Of a DNA stretch of 64,000 bases, positions 42,203-54,314 are shown one piece after another; position 1 is the stretch's first letter; each line of letters opens with the position of its first letter. The stretch comes from Drosophila persimilis (Eukaryota > Arthropoda > Insecta > Diptera > Drosophilidae). The notes under the pieces are model-generated. The model was given only the letters and a program-made list of their open reading frames with translations. It did no database searches and was not told the origin of the DNA. The DNA lies in the NCBI RefSeq assembly GCF_003286085.1, contig NW_020825326.1, positions 124,001 to 188,000 of the forward strand, given 5' to 3'. A program made the translations under genes and the position numbers.

Positions 42203-42852
42203 CGAGGGGGAACGTTGTGAGTTGCTGCGGACACCGCAACTCTACAGTTATACCCGATACTAAGTCAGTATGGATCTCCTCCGGCAGACGGCGCTAATAT
42301 TAAACGACACGACAAAGAGTGCGCGCGAGAGAGACAGAAAATCAGTCTGAGCGTGACGTCGGGCGCTGCGTAGCCACTGAAAATTGTTTTTTTTTCTTTT
42401 CGGCTATAAAAAACCGTCAAGCAAGCAAGTCGTGTACAACATACAGAGGAACAAAATCGTGAAAAACTCAAGTGATACACTATTATTTATTAAACAGAGT
42501 GTTTTCTTCACATCATAAACTGTGTCCGCATTGAAAGACAACAATTCACGGTGGAAATAATTGAAGATAACGCTACAAAGCCAATTTTAATAAAAATACA
42601 GTGGAAAAATATTTGTTATTGGTTGTGCTGTGGAAGAAGAATATTTGTTATTGTTCTGAACCACTCTCTGTAAACCAGCATTTGATCTTTCGGAGTCACT
42701 GAGATAATAACGTAGCCATACCCAATAAAAGGTTGCAAGCAGTGCAGACAGCAAAGTGATCGGCAACGCATTGTAAAGAGTCGGCAAAGCAGTATTTCAA
42801 GCAGTATAAAGCAGTATTTCAAGCAGCACCGTAACGGAAAAACGTTTTGAAC

Positions 42853-43770
42853 ATGGCTCCAGTTTCAAAACGTCTGCGAGAAAAATCTGGAACTGATCTC
42901 AAGGGCTCGAAGAGTTCTGAGGAAATACCAGAAAATATTCAGAAAGCCCTGGACAGAATGTTTGCTAAGCAGGCTGAACTAATCACGGCAAATACCTTAA
43001 AGTCTGAGGGTGTATTGCAGGCCATAGAGGAAAAGTTCACAGCTATGACCAATCAAATTCTTGGTATGGCAGTAGATGTGAAGAAACTTACTGAACGTGT
43101 CCTGCAATTGGAAAAGGCGGGTGAGGTAATCCACGAAATGGAGCAGCAAATTATCAAACTCAAAAATGAGGTACATGGTATGCAAGAAATACGTGCGCAA
43201 GTTAGAGATCTAAGCACACAATGTGTTGAGCGCGCCAAAGCGGACATTGCGTGTGATCTCCGTATTCATGGAATACCCTTTGAAGAAGGTGAAATGTTGA
43301 AGGTCCGATTCAACAAGATGTGCTTTGCCCTTAACCTAACACCCCTCCCAAGGGTGAAAGACATCTTTAGGATCCGACAGAGAACTCACGGAACAGCTGT
43401 TGATCCAGTGATAATCCTGCGACTAGAGAGTGTGAGAGAGAAGGCGGCGTTGTTGCGAGCTGTTGGCAACTATCGCAGGGAATCGAAAAAACTGCTATCA
43501 CTGGACCTAATGGTCCAGCAGCTGTCTAAAGAGAATCTGGCTGTTTTCAAAGAGGCGATGAAAATGAAAAAAGGAAAAGTACTATCGGCTGTTTTCACTC
43601 GTCGGGCGATCGTGCATGTTAAGAAGCATCCAGCTGGAGAGATTTTTAGAGTGGATAACATGCATGACCTGCAAACATTGCGGGATACTTCCGAGGATGA
43701 GCTTACACCAGTTGATCCAGGTGCAGTTAACAGGCCAGTTGAGACAGACCAGAATAACCTTTTTCGTTAG
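42853..43770 (+). CDS. Non-LTR ORF1, unit 2 (30-bp deletion)
   Basis: As in unit 1, but 10 codons around FDSQAAFYIN are missing in frame after LDLM, near 43512. ORF2 start at 43891-44145. Confidence 0.75.
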   Translation: MAPVSKRLREKSGTDLKGSKSSEEIPENIQKALDRMFAKQAELITANTLKSEGVLQAIEEKFTAMTNQILGMAVDVKKLTERVLQLEKAGEVIHEMEQQIIKLKNEVHGMQEIRAQVRDLSTQCVERAKADIACDLRIHGIPFEEGEMLKVRFNKMCFALNLTPLPRVKDIFRIRQRTHGTAVDPVIILRLESVREKAALLRAVGNYRRESKKLLSLDLMVQQLSKENLAVFKEAMKMKKGKVLSAVFTRRAIVHVKKHPAGEIFRVDNMHDLQTLRDTSEDELTPVDPGAVNRPVETDQNNLFR

Positions 43771-44400
43771 TAAAAAATCCCTTAGCCATAGTAATATAAT
43801 GTTGAAGTTTAAGGTTTTATGTTTTTATATAGTTATAAGTGATTTGTGTATATTGCGTGTGCTGCTAATATGCTATTTAGTAACTTTTAAATGGTCCATA
43901 ATATGAATAGACTTCTAACGAATAGTAGGATATTGATTCGTACGCTGGCTAAACAAAAAGATGGCATAAATATTTGTCATATAAATGCTCAGAGTCTGTA
44001 TGGTAAGATTGATGAGTTCCGATATATGTTTGAACAATCGAATGTTGATGTAGTTTGTGTTTCGGAAACGTGGTTCATGCCGCATCTATGTGATAGTGTC
44101 ATTTTGTGTACCGGATTTGATCTATACCGATCTGATTCTATCTAAAATCTGATCTGATCTAAAATTATGTCATTTTAAAGCGACATACCTCCGTGCGGAG
44201 ATATGTCGTTTCAAAACGACTTAAGTCCGCCAGAAAATAATTAACTAATTTCGCATGTATAATACACTTCTATTTTTTTGACAGCATTTCATTTTATAAC
44301 ATGATTTTATTGAAATTAAAAAATGTGCAATAGTCCAAATACACAGAAATCATAATAGCAGTTTTCTTAAATTTTGTCGTTCTTAACTTACACAAGTTAA

Positions 44401-45019
44401 TTAAACATTGCTTATGGCCTCTTCGACTTCTCGGTTGCAACTTGGACATTTTGGCTTTATATTTTCATTTTCTTCCAAGTCCTTTTTTGCATGGTTGTGG
44501 GCCACAATTTGATCCCAACATGTACCACAAATGTTTACGTGATTGCACGGGCGCAACAACACAGACTTTGGGTTACATAGGCACACATTGCATGGATTCA
44601 TTTGAACCAATGATTTATCAGATGACTGACTTGAATGAGAAGCATTCGAGGAAAGTGACGATGTGGAAGATTTCATATCAGAAGACATTCCAGTTAAATT
44701 GCTTTCATTGTCCACCCCTTCAAAGAAGTCCTGCTTTGAAAAGCGGTCAGCTAAGGAAACAGTGGATGTCAGAAATCCCTGAATATTTATTTCACCTCTT
44801 TCAAAAAGATCCATTGCGTCCATTATTTTTTTTGAGCGATCCTGAGAACAAAAATAATCAAGCTAACATATTATTTTGAACGATTAACTTAAAATTTATA
44901 CAACTTACACGTAATTTCTTCTTCTGTGTCTGATTTCCATTACCATCATTTTGAAAGAGTAAAGCAAACTCGCGACTTTTTTCATATTCTGCATCAATAA
45001 GACATTGAACAAATTTAAA
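44401..45019 (-). pseudogene. RING-gene last exons, unit 3 (frame open)
   Basis: Exon 5 (44401-44841) reads 140 residues from an internal Met with the RING C-x2-C-x11-C-x-H-x3-C-x2-C-x23-C-x2-C intact. The exon 4 end is 44909-45019. The upstream exons are absent, so it is at best a fragment unless an upstream promoter and start are supplied. Confidence 0.82.
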
Positions 45020-45668
45020 CGAGGGGGAACGTTGTGAGTTGCTGCGGACACCGCAACTCTACAGTTATACCCGATACTAAGTCAGTATGGATCTCCTCCG
45101 GCAGACGGCGCTAATATTAAACGACACGACAAAGAGTGCGTGCGAGAGAGACAGAAAATCAGTCTGAGCGTGACGTCGGGCGCTGCGTAGCCACTGAAAA
45201 TTGTTTTTTTTTCTTTTCGGCTATAAAAAACCGTCAAGCAAGCAAGTCGTGTACAACATACAGAGGAACAAAATCGTGAAAAACTCAAGTGATACACTAT
45301 TATTTATTAAACAGAGTGTTTTCTTCACATCATAAACTGTGTCCGCATTGAAAGACAACAATTGACGGTGGAAATAATTGAAGATAACGCTACAAAGCCA
45401 ATTTTAATAAAATACAGTGGAAAAATATTTGTTATTGGTTGTGCTGTGGAAGAAGAATATTTGTTATTGTTCTGAACCACTCTCTGTAAACCAGCATTTG
45501 ATCTTTCGGAGTCACTGAGAGAATAACGTAGCCATACCCAATAAAAGGTTGCAAGCAGTGCAGACAGCAAAGTGATTGGCAACGCATTGTAAAGAGTCGG
45601 CAAAGCAGTATTTCAAGCAGTATAAATCAGTATTTCAAGCAGCACCGTAACGGAAAAACGTTTTGAAC

Positions 45669-46586
45669 ATGGCTCCAGTTTCAAAACGTCTGCGAGAAAA
45701 ATCTGGAACTGATCTCAAGGGCTCGAAGAGTTCTGAGGAAATACCAGAAAATATTCAGAAAGCCCTGGACAGAATGTTTGCTAAGCAGGCTGAACTAATC
45801 ACGGCAAATACGTTAAAGTCTGAGGGTGTATTGCGGGCCATAGAGGAAAAGTTCACAGCTATGACCAATCAAATTCTTAGTATGGCAGTAGATGTGAAGA
45901 AACTTACTGAACGTGTCCTGCAATTGGAAAAGGCGGGTGAGGTAATCCACGAAATGGAGCAGCAAATTATCAAACTCAAAAATGAGGTACATGGTATGCA
46001 AGAAATACGTGCGCAAGTTAGAGATCTAAGCACACAATGTGTTGAGCGCGCCAAAGCGGACATTGCGTGTGATCTCCGTATTCATGGAATACCCTTTGAA
46101 GAAGGTGAAATGTTGAAGGTCCGATTCAACAAGATGTGCTTTGCCCTTAACCTAACACCCCTCCCAAGGGTGAAAGACATCTTTAGGATCCGACAGAGAA
46201 CTCACGGAACAGCTGTTGATCCAGTGATAATCCTGCGACTAGAGAGTGTGAGAGAGAAGGCGGCGTTGTTGCGAGCTGTTGGCAACTATCGCAGGGAATC
46301 GAAAAAACTGCTATCACTGGACCTAATGGTCCAGCAGCTGTCTAAAGAGAATCTGGCTGTTTTCAAAGAGGCGATGAAAATGAAAAAAGGAAAAGTACTA
46401 TCGGCTGTTTTCACTCGTCGGGCGATCGTGCATGTTAAGAAGCATCCAGCTGGAGAGATTTTTAGAGTGGATAACATGCATGACCTGCAAACATTGCGGG
46501 ATACTTCCGAGGATGAGCTTACACCAGTTGATCCAGGTGCAGTTAACAGGCCAGTTGAGACAGACCAGAATAACCTTTTTCGTTAG
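45669..46586 (+). CDS. Non-LTR ORF1, unit 3 (30-bp deletion)
   Basis: Same 10-codon gap as unit 2. ORF2 start at 46707-46961 (HINAQSL, SETWF). Confidence 0.75.
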   Translation: MAPVSKRLREKSGTDLKGSKSSEEIPENIQKALDRMFAKQAELITANTLKSEGVLRAIEEKFTAMTNQILSMAVDVKKLTERVLQLEKAGEVIHEMEQQIIKLKNEVHGMQEIRAQVRDLSTQCVERAKADIACDLRIHGIPFEEGEMLKVRFNKMCFALNLTPLPRVKDIFRIRQRTHGTAVDPVIILRLESVREKAALLRAVGNYRRESKKLLSLDLMVQQLSKENLAVFKEAMKMKKGKVLSAVFTRRAIVHVKKHPAGEIFRVDNMHDLQTLRDTSEDELTPVDPGAVNRPVETDQNNLFR

Positions 46587-47216
46587 TAAAAAATCCCTTA
46601 GCCATAGTAATATAATGTTGAAGTTTAAGGTTTTATGTTTTTATATAGTTATAAGTGATTTGTGTATATTGCGTGTGCTGCTAATATGCTATTTAGTAAC
46701 TTTTAAATGGTCCATAATATGAATGGACTTCTAACGAATAGTAGGATATTGATTCGTACGCTGGCTAAACAAAAAGATGGCATAAATATTTGTCATATAA
46801 ATGCTCAGAGTCTGTATGGTAAGATTGATGAGTTCCGATATATGTTTGAACAATCGAATGTTGATGTAGTTTGTGTTTCGGAAACGTGGTTCATGCCGCA
46901 TCTATGTGATAATGTCATTTTGTGTACCGGATTTGATCTATACCGATCTGATTCTATCTAAAATCTGATCTGATCTAAAATTATGTCATTTTAAAGCGAC
47001 ATACCTCCGCGCGGAGATATGTCGTTTCAAAACGACTTAAGTCCGCCAGAAAATAATTAACTAATTTCGCATGTATAATACACTTATATTTTTTTGACAG
47101 CATTTCATTTTATAACATGATTTTATTGAAATTAAAAAATGTGCAATAGTCCAAATACACAGAAATCATAATAGCAGTTTTCTTAAATTTTGTCGTTCTT
47201 AACTTACACAAGTTAA

Positions 47217-47835
47217 TTAAACATTGCTTATGGCCTCTTCGACTTCTCGGTTGCAACTTGGACATTTTGGCTTTATATTTTCATTTTCTTCCAAGTCGTT
47301 TTTTGCTTGGTTGTGGGCCACAATTTGATCCCAACATGTACCACAAATGTATACGTGATTGCACGGGCGCAACAACACAGACTTTGGGTTACATAGGCAC
47401 ACATTGCATGGATTCATTTGAACCAATGATTTATCAGATGACTGACTTGAATGAGAAGCATTCGAGGAAAGTGACGATGTGGAAGATTTCATATCAGAAG
47501 ACATTCCAGTTAAATTGCTTTCATTGTCCACCCCTTCAAAGAAGTCCTGCTTTGAAAAGCGGTCAGCTAAGGAAACAGTGCATGTCAGAAATCCCTGAAT
47601 ATTTATTTCACCTCTTTCAAAAAGATCCATTGCGTCCATTATTTTTTTTGAGCGATCCTGAGAACAAAAATAATCAAGCTAACATATTATTTTGAACGAT
47701 TAACTTAAAATTTATTCAACTTACACGTAATTTCTTCTTCTGTGTCTGATTTCCATTACCATCATTTTGAAAGAGTAAAGCAAACTCGCGACTTTTTTCA
47801 TATTCTGCATCAATAAGACATTGAACAAATTTAAA
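47217..47835 (-). pseudogene. RING-gene last exons, unit 4 (frame open)
   Basis: Exon 5 is 47217-47657 and the exon 4 end is 47725-47835. The RING motif is intact (HVYICGTCW for HVNICGTCW). Confidence 0.82.
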
Positions 47836-48484
47836 CGAAGGGGAACGTTGTGAGTTGCTGCGGACACCGCAACTCTACAGTTATACCCGATACTAAGTCA
47901 GTATGGATCTCCTCCGGCAGACGGCGCTAATATTAAACGACACGACAAAGAGTGCGTGCGAGAGAGACAGAAAATCAGTCTGAGCGTGACGTCCGGCGCT
48001 GCGTAGCCACTGAAAATTGTTTTTTTTTCTTTTCGGCTATAAAAAACCGTCAAGCAAGCAAGTCGTGTACAACATACAGAGGAACAAAATCGTGAAAAAC
48101 TCAAGTGATACACTATTATTTATTAAACAGAGTGTTTTCTTCACATCATAAACTGTGTCCGCATTGAAAGACAACAATTCACGGTGGAAATAATTGAAGA
48201 TAACGCTACAAAGCCAATTTTAATAAAATACAGTGGAAAAATATTTGTTATTGGTTCTGCTGTGGAAGAAGAATATTTGTTATTGTTCTGAACCACTCTC
48301 TGTAAGCCAGCATTTGATCTTTTGGAGTCACTGAGGGAATAACGTAGCCATACCCAATAAAAGGTTGCAAGCAGTGCAGAAGGCAAAGTGATTGGCAACG
48401 CATTGTAAAGAGTCGGCAAAGCAGTATTTCAAGCAGTATAAAGCAGTATTTCAAGCAGCACCGTAACGGAAAAACGTTTTGAAC

Positions 48485-49432
48485 ATGGCTCCAGTTTCAA
48501 AACGTCTGCGAGAAAAATCTGGAACTGATCTCAAGGGCTCGAAGAGTTCTGAGGAAATACCAGAAAATATTCAGAAAGCCCTGGACAGAATGTTTGCTAA
48601 GCAGGCTGAACTAATCACGGCAAATACGTTAAAGTCTGAGGGTGTATTGCAGGCCATAGAGGAAAAGTTCACAGCTATGACCAATCAAATTCTTGGTATG
48701 GCAGTAGATGTGAAGAAACTTACTGAACGTGTCCTGCAATTGGAAAAGGCGGGTCAGGTAATCCACGAAATGGAGCAGCAAATTATCAAACTCAAAAATG
48801 AGTTACATGGTATGCAAGAAATACGTGCGCAAGTTAGAGATCTAAGCACACAATGTGTTGAGCGCGCCAAAGCGGACATTGCGTGTGATCTCCGTATTTA
48901 TGGAATACCCTTTGAAGAAGGTGAAATGTTGAAGGTCCGATTCAACAAGATGTGCTTTGCCCTTAACCTAACACCCCTCCCAAGGGTGAAAGACATCTTT
49001 AGGATCCGACAGAGAACTCACGGAACAGCTGTTGATCCAGTGATAATCCTGCGACTAGAGAGTGTGAGAGAGAAGGCGGCGTTGTTGCGAGCTGTTGGCA
49101 ACTATCGCAGGGAATCGAAAAAACTGCTATCACTGGACCTAATGGAATTCGACTCGCAAGCTGCGTTTTATATTAATGAGCAGCTGTCTAAAGAGAATCT
49201 GGCTGTTTTCAAAGAGGCGATGAAAATGAAAAAAGAAAAAGTACTATCGGCTGTTTTCACTCGTCGGGCGATCGTGCATGTTAAGAAGCATCCAGCTGGA
49301 GAGATTTTTAGAGTGGATAACATGCATGACCTGCAAACATTGCGGGATACTTCCGAGGATGAGCTTGCACCAGTTGATCCAGGTGCAGTTAACAGGCCAG
49401 TTGAGACAGACCAGAATAACCTTTTTCGTTAG
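48485..49432 (+). CDS. Non-LTR ORF1, unit 4 (full length)
   Basis: 315 residues from MAPVSKRL, with FDSQAAFYIN present and no stop. ORF2 start at 49553-49807. With unit 1 it is one of the two full-length open copies. Confidence 0.77.
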   Translation: MAPVSKRLREKSGTDLKGSKSSEEIPENIQKALDRMFAKQAELITANTLKSEGVLQAIEEKFTAMTNQILGMAVDVKKLTERVLQLEKAGQVIHEMEQQIIKLKNELHGMQEIRAQVRDLSTQCVERAKADIACDLRIYGIPFEEGEMLKVRFNKMCFALNLTPLPRVKDIFRIRQRTHGTAVDPVIILRLESVREKAALLRAVGNYRRESKKLLSLDLMEFDSQAAFYINEQLSKENLAVFKEAMKMKKEKVLSAVFTRRAIVHVKKHPAGEIFRVDNMHDLQTLRDTSEDELAPVDPGAVNRPVETDQNNLFR

Positions 49433-50062
49433 TAAAAAATCCCTTAGCCATAGTAATATAATGTTGAAGTTTAAGGTTTTATGTTTTTATATAGTTATAA
49501 GTGATTTGTGTATATTGCGTGTGCTGCTAATATGCTATTTAGTAACTTTTAAATGGTCCATAATATGAATAGACTTCTAACGAATAGTAGGATATTGATT
49601 CGTACGCTGGCTAAACAAAAAGATGGCATAAATATTTGTCATATAAATGCTCAGAGTCTGTATGGTAAGATTGATGAGTTCCGATATATGTTTGAACAAT
49701 CGAATGTTGATGTAGTTTGTGTTTCGGAAACGTGGTTCATGCCGCATCTATGTGATAATTCCATTTTGTGTACCGGATTTGATCTATACCGATCTGATTC
49801 TATCTAAAATCTGATCTGATCTAAAATTATGTCATTTTAAAGCGACATACCTCCACGCGGAGATATGTCGTTTCAAATCGACTTAAGTCCGCCAGAAAAT
49901 AATTAACTAATTTCGCATGTATAATACACTTATATTTTTTTGACAGCATTTCATTTTATAACATGATTTTATTGAAATTAAAAAATGTGCAATAGTCCAA
50001 ATACACAGAAATCATAATAGCAGTTTTCTTAAATTTTGTCGTTCTTAACTTACACAAGTTAA

Positions 50063-50503
50063 TTAAACATTGCTTATGGCCTCTTCGACTTCTCGGTTGC
50101 AACTTGGACATTTTGGCTTTATATTTTCATTTTCTTCCAAGTCCTTTTTTGCATGGTTGTGGGCCACAATTTGATCCCAACATGTACCACAAATGTTTAC
50201 GTGATTGCACGGGCGCAACAACACAGACTTTGGGTTACATAGGCACAAATTGCATGGATTCATTTGAACCAATGATTCATCAGATGACTGACTTGAATGA
50301 GAAGCATTCGATGAAAGTGACGATGTGGAAGATTTCATATCAGAAGACATTCCAGTTAAGTTGCTTTCATTGTCCACCCCTTCAAAGAAGTCCTGCTTTG
50401 AAAAGCGGTCAGCTAAGGAAACAGTGCATGTCAGAAATCCCTGTATATTTATTTCACCTCTTTCAAAAAGATCCATTGCGTCCATTATTTTTTTTGAGCG
50501 ATC
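50063..50503 (-). pseudogene. Exon 5: RING finger (parent copy)
   Basis: Acceptor CTCAG then GATCGCTC. A Ser-rich stretch (SSTSSLSSNASHSSQSSD) precedes C-x2-C-x11-C-x-H-x3-C-x2-C-x23-C-x2-C, a C3HC4 RING, close to the C-terminal RINGs of IAP/MULAN-type ligases in layout. It ends 8 residues after the last Cys. AATAAA lies downstream near 49975. Confidence 0.82.
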
Positions 50504-50580
50504 CTGAGAACAAAAATAATTAAGCTAACATATTATTTTGAACGATTAACTTAAAATTTATTCAACTTACACGTAATTTC

Positions 50581-50691
50581 TTCTTCTGTGTCTGATTTCC
50601 ATTACCATCATTTTGAAAGAGTAAAGCAAACTCGCGACTTTTTTCATATTCTGCATCAATAAGACATTGAACAAATTTAAACGAGGGGGAA
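50581..50691 (-). pseudogene. Exon 4, second part (after DINE-1)
   Basis: Resumes at the DINE-1 edge with FKFVQCLIDAEYEKSREF, in frame with the first part at 55238. It ends at donor GTAAGT (50575-50580), and the 71-bp intron to exon 5 is in phase 0. Confidence 0.78.
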
Positions 50692-50890
50692 CGTTGTGAG
50701 TTGCTGCGGACACCGCAACTCTACAGTTATACCCGATACTAAGTCAGTATGGCTCTCCTCCGGCAGACGGCGCTAATATTAAACGACACGACAAAGAGTG
50801 CGCGCGAGAGGCAGAAAATCAGTCTGAGCGTGACGTCGGGCGCTGCGTAGCCATTGAAAATTGTTTTTTTTTTTTTTTCGGCTATAAAAA
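50692..50890 (-). mobile_element. DINE-1, 3' part (split by non-LTR element)
   Basis: CGAGGGGGAACG, the terminal hairpin and the TTATACCCGATACTAAGTC segment, ending at GGCTATAAAAA. The rest is at 54347-55237. Its 3' end lies inside coding exon 4 of the RING gene. Copies of just this piece recur in units 1-4. Confidence 0.85.
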
Positions 50891-51329
50891 ACCGTCAAGC
50901 AAGCAAGTCGTGTACAACATACAGAGGAACAAAATCGTGAAAAACTCAAGTGATACACTATTATTTATTAAACAGAGTGTTTTGTTCACATCATAAACTG
51001 TGTCCGCATTGAAAGACAACAATTGACGGTGGAAATAATTGAAGATAACGCTACAAAGCCAATTTTAATAAAATACAGTGGAAAAATATTTGTTATTGGT
51101 TCTGCTGTGGAAGAAGAATATTTGTTATTGTTCTGAACCACTCTCTGTAAGCCAGCATTTGATCTTTCGGAGTCACTGAGAGAATAACGTAGCCATACCC
51201 AATAAAAGGTTGCAAGCAGTGCAGACAGCAAAGTGATTGGCAACGCATTGTAAAGAGTCGGCAAAGCAGTATTTCAAGCAGTATAAAGCAGTATTTCAAG
51301 CAGCACCGTAACGGAAAAACGTTTTGAAC

Positions 51330-52277
51330 ATGGCTCCAGTTTCAAAACGTCTGCGAGAAAAATCTGGAACTGATCTCAAGGGCTCGTAGAGTTCTGAGGA
51401 AATACCAGAAAATATTCAGAAAGCCCTGGACAGAATGTTTGCTAAGCAGGCTGAACTAATCACGGCAAATACGTTAAAGTCTGAGGGTGTATTGCAGGCC
51501 ATTGAGGAAAAGTTCACAGCTATGACCAATCAAATTCTTGGTATGGCAGTAGATGTGAAGAAACTTACTGAACGTGTCCTGCAATTGGAAAAGGCGGGTG
51601 AGGTAATCCACGAAATGGAGCAGCAAATTATCAAACTCAAAAATGAGGTACATGGTATGCAAGAAATACGTGCGCAAGTTAGAGATCTAAGCACACAATG
51701 TGTTGAGCGCGCCAAAGCGGACATTGCGTGTGATCTCCGTATTCATGGAATACCCTTTGAAGAAGGTGAAATGTTGAAGGTCCGATTCAACAAGATGTGC
51801 TTTGCCCTTAACCTAACACCCCTCCCAAGGGTAAAAGACATCTTTAGGATCCGACAGAGAACTCACGGAACAGCTGTTGATCCAGTGATAATCCTGCGAC
51901 TAGAGAGTGTGAGAGAGAAGGCGGCGTTGTTGCGAGCTGTTGGCAACTATCGCAGGGAATCGAAAAAACTGCTATCACTGGACCTAATGGAATTCGACTC
52001 GCAGGCTGCGTTTTATATTAATGAGCAGCTGTCTAAAGAGAATCTGGCTGTTTTCAAAGAGGCGATGAAAATGAAAAAAGGAAAAGTACTATCGGCTGTT
52101 TTCAATCGTCGGGCGATCGTGCATGTTAAGAAGCATCCAGCTGGAGAGATTTTTAGAGTGGATAACATGCATGACCTGCAAACATTGCGGGATACTTCCA
52201 AGGATGAGCTTGCAGCAGTTGATCCAGGTGCAGTTAACAGGCCAGTTGAGACAGACCAGAATAACCTTTTTCGTTAG
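51330..52277 (+). pseudogene. Non-LTR ORF1, unit 5 (early stop)
   Basis: Same protein as units 1 and 4 but codon 20 is TAG (51387-51389), where the other units have AAG. Reading could restart at the Met at 51435, giving 280 residues without the N-terminus. Confidence 0.78.
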
Positions 52278-52397
52278 TAAAAAATCCCTTAGCCATAGTA
52301 ATATAATGTTGAAGTTTAAGGTTTTATGTTTTTATATAGTTATAAGTGATTTGTGTATATTGCGTGTGCTGCTAATATGCTATTTAGTAACTTTTAA

Positions 52398-54000
52398 ATG
52401 GTCCATAATATGAATAGACTTCCAACGAATAGTAGGATATTGATTCGTACGCTGGCTAAACAAAAAGATGGCATAAATATTTGTCATATAAATGCTCAGA
52501 GTCTGTATGGTAAGATTGATGAGTTCCGATATATCTTTGAACAATCGAATGTTGATGTAGTTTGTGTTTCGGAAACGTGGTTCATGCCGCATCTATGTGA
52601 TAATGTCATTTTGTGTACCGGATTTGATCTATACCGATCTGATCGGGAAGGAAATGGTGGGGGTGTTGCTGTATACATAAACAAGAAACTCAAATCCAAA
52701 TTAATATGCAAGCACCCTCCAGAAAGTGCAATAGAATACCTTTTTATAGAATTATCGGCCTCTAACAGTTTTCTTAATGTATGTATAAGTGTGTGTAACA
52801 GTGATTTGCTCAATGTGAGTAGCTGGGCGAAGCGTAATGGTCTGGTACTTAATCCAGATAAATGTAAATGTGTAATTATATATACAAGAAGCAACTAAAT
52901 ACGATGGCCCATCCAAAACTTGAAATCGAAGGAAAACAAATTAATTACGTAGATCATGTGGAAAACTTAGGATTAACATTTAACAATACGCTTTCTTGGA
53001 GTAGCCATGGCTACTAACACAAAACGAAAAAACGGCGGCGTTGTGCCGGGCCGCAGTTTGACATGTTCGTTCATGTTCTATTACGTGATCCGGCGTTTCT
53101 TGCGTATTGTGCCCGTTTTTAAGTCCGTTTGTGATAGTTTTGCGAGACTTTGGTCGTCGCACGGTTTTCGTCCGGTAAATGCTCCTTTCTGAGTCCGTCT
53201 GCGAGCATTTTGTGAGACTTCACCCGTACCTAGCTATTTTTTCCGTTATGTTTCACTTTTCTGTCCATTTTTCACCCATTTTTAAGTCCGTTTGTGATAG
53301 TTTTGCGAGACTTTGTAGTCACTCGGTTTTTGTCCGGTAAATGCTCTTTTCTAAGTCCGTCTGCGAGCATTTTGCGAGACTTCACTCATCGCTCCCGGAT
53401 TTTTATCATTTCTAAGTCCGTTTCCGGACATTTTATGATAGTTCCGTTTTACTATCGCTTTTTGGTCCACTGGGCAAGTAGTGAAAGCTACTGGTAGAAC
53501 ATATAGTCTACTAAGAAAACTCGCACCAACACAAAAATACCTACCAGATATACTCAAACTAATGATAGCTAAGACATATTTGACACCCACCTTATTCTAT
53601 GGTATTGAAATATTTGGAAATTGTGACGCTGAATCTCAAAAAAAGACTAAAAGTAACATTTAACAACATTGCCCGCTACATATATAATAAGAGACGAACC
53701 GATCATATCTCAATCTTAGCAAGACAAATATTCAAAATGGATTTAAAGACATGGATAGGGTATAGAACAATTATTTTTCTACATCGAATAATCTATACCA
53801 GACAGCCGAGCTACTTATATGATAAATTAACCTTTGCTTCATCAAATAGAACGTTGAATCTGGTAACCATAAGGTACAAACTTGCCAATTCAGGAAAACA
53901 ATTTTTAACAAATGCTATTCGGTTATGGAATGAGTTACCTTTCAATATTAAAAATATTAGTAGAGCAACGCAATTTAGGGATAAATTAGAAAAACACTAG
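52398..54000 (+). pseudogene. Non-LTR ORF2 remnants (endonuclease start, RT end)
   Basis: 52398 to about 52790 is the N-terminal part of an AP-type endonuclease (HINAQSL, VSETWF). It is then fused near 52800 to the end of the RT domain (SWAKRNGLVLNPDKCKC). The thumb-like region continues to 53008 (WSSH), is broken by the inserted repeat, and resumes at about 53489 (KATGRTYSLLRKLAPTQKYL), running in two frames to the stop at 54000. The catalytic YxDD segment is missing. Confidence 0.78.
53009..53488 (+). repeat. Unclassified interspersed repeat inside the non-LTR element
   Basis: Interrupts ORF2 between SSH and KATGR codons. It begins near GCTACTAACAC and ends near GGGCAAGTAG. It contains an internal direct repeat of 163-bp period (AAGTCCGTTTGTGATAG at 53121 and 53284). 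A partial copy lies on the other strand at 57455-57660. Its ends and target duplication are unclear. Confidence 0.65.
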
Positions 54001-54009
54001 ATAAACCAA

Positions 54010-54040
<31 letters not shown>

Positions 54041-54314
54041 AAATAAAAATAAATAATAAAAATAATAATAATAATAATAAAAAATAATAATAAAAAAAAA
54101 TAAATAAAAAAATTAGAATTAGTATTAGTATTAATAATACAAATATTAGTCATAATAAAAAAAAATATTAGTCATACTAAAAATGTTAGAATAAGAAAAT
54201 CATTCTGCTTAAAGCATACAACTACATATGTGAACTCCATGTGACTAGCGCATTAACATAAAGTAGGAATACTGTCGCGCTACGAATATATATACAAATA
54301 AATACAAATACAAA

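Larger units (their letters stand above)
41347..44161. repeat. Tandem unit 2 of 5
   Basis: 2815 bp, same order as unit 1. It shares the 2-bp RING frameshift with unit 1, a 30-bp ORF1 deletion with unit 3 and the GTCGTTTTTTGCTTGG variant with unit 4. DINE-1 end at 42203-42411. Confidence 0.92.
44162..46977. repeat. Tandem unit 3 of 5
   Basis: 2816 bp. It carries the 30-bp ORF1 deletion of unit 2 but an unshifted RING exon. DINE-1 end at 45020-45228. Confidence 0.92.
46978..49823. repeat. Tandem unit 4 of 5
   Basis: 2846 bp with full-length ORF1. DINE-1 end at 47836-48044 (CGAAGGGGAACG, one change from the others). Confidence 0.92.
49824..52640. repeat. Tandem unit 5 of 5 (continuous with the parent locus)
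   Basis: Same order, but at GATCTGAT (about 52640) the ORF2 sequence does not jump back to palindromes. It runs on into the rest of the non-LTR element and then the DINE-1 and RING gene. This unit is therefore still joined to the source locus and the array grew leftward from it. Confidence 0.9.
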
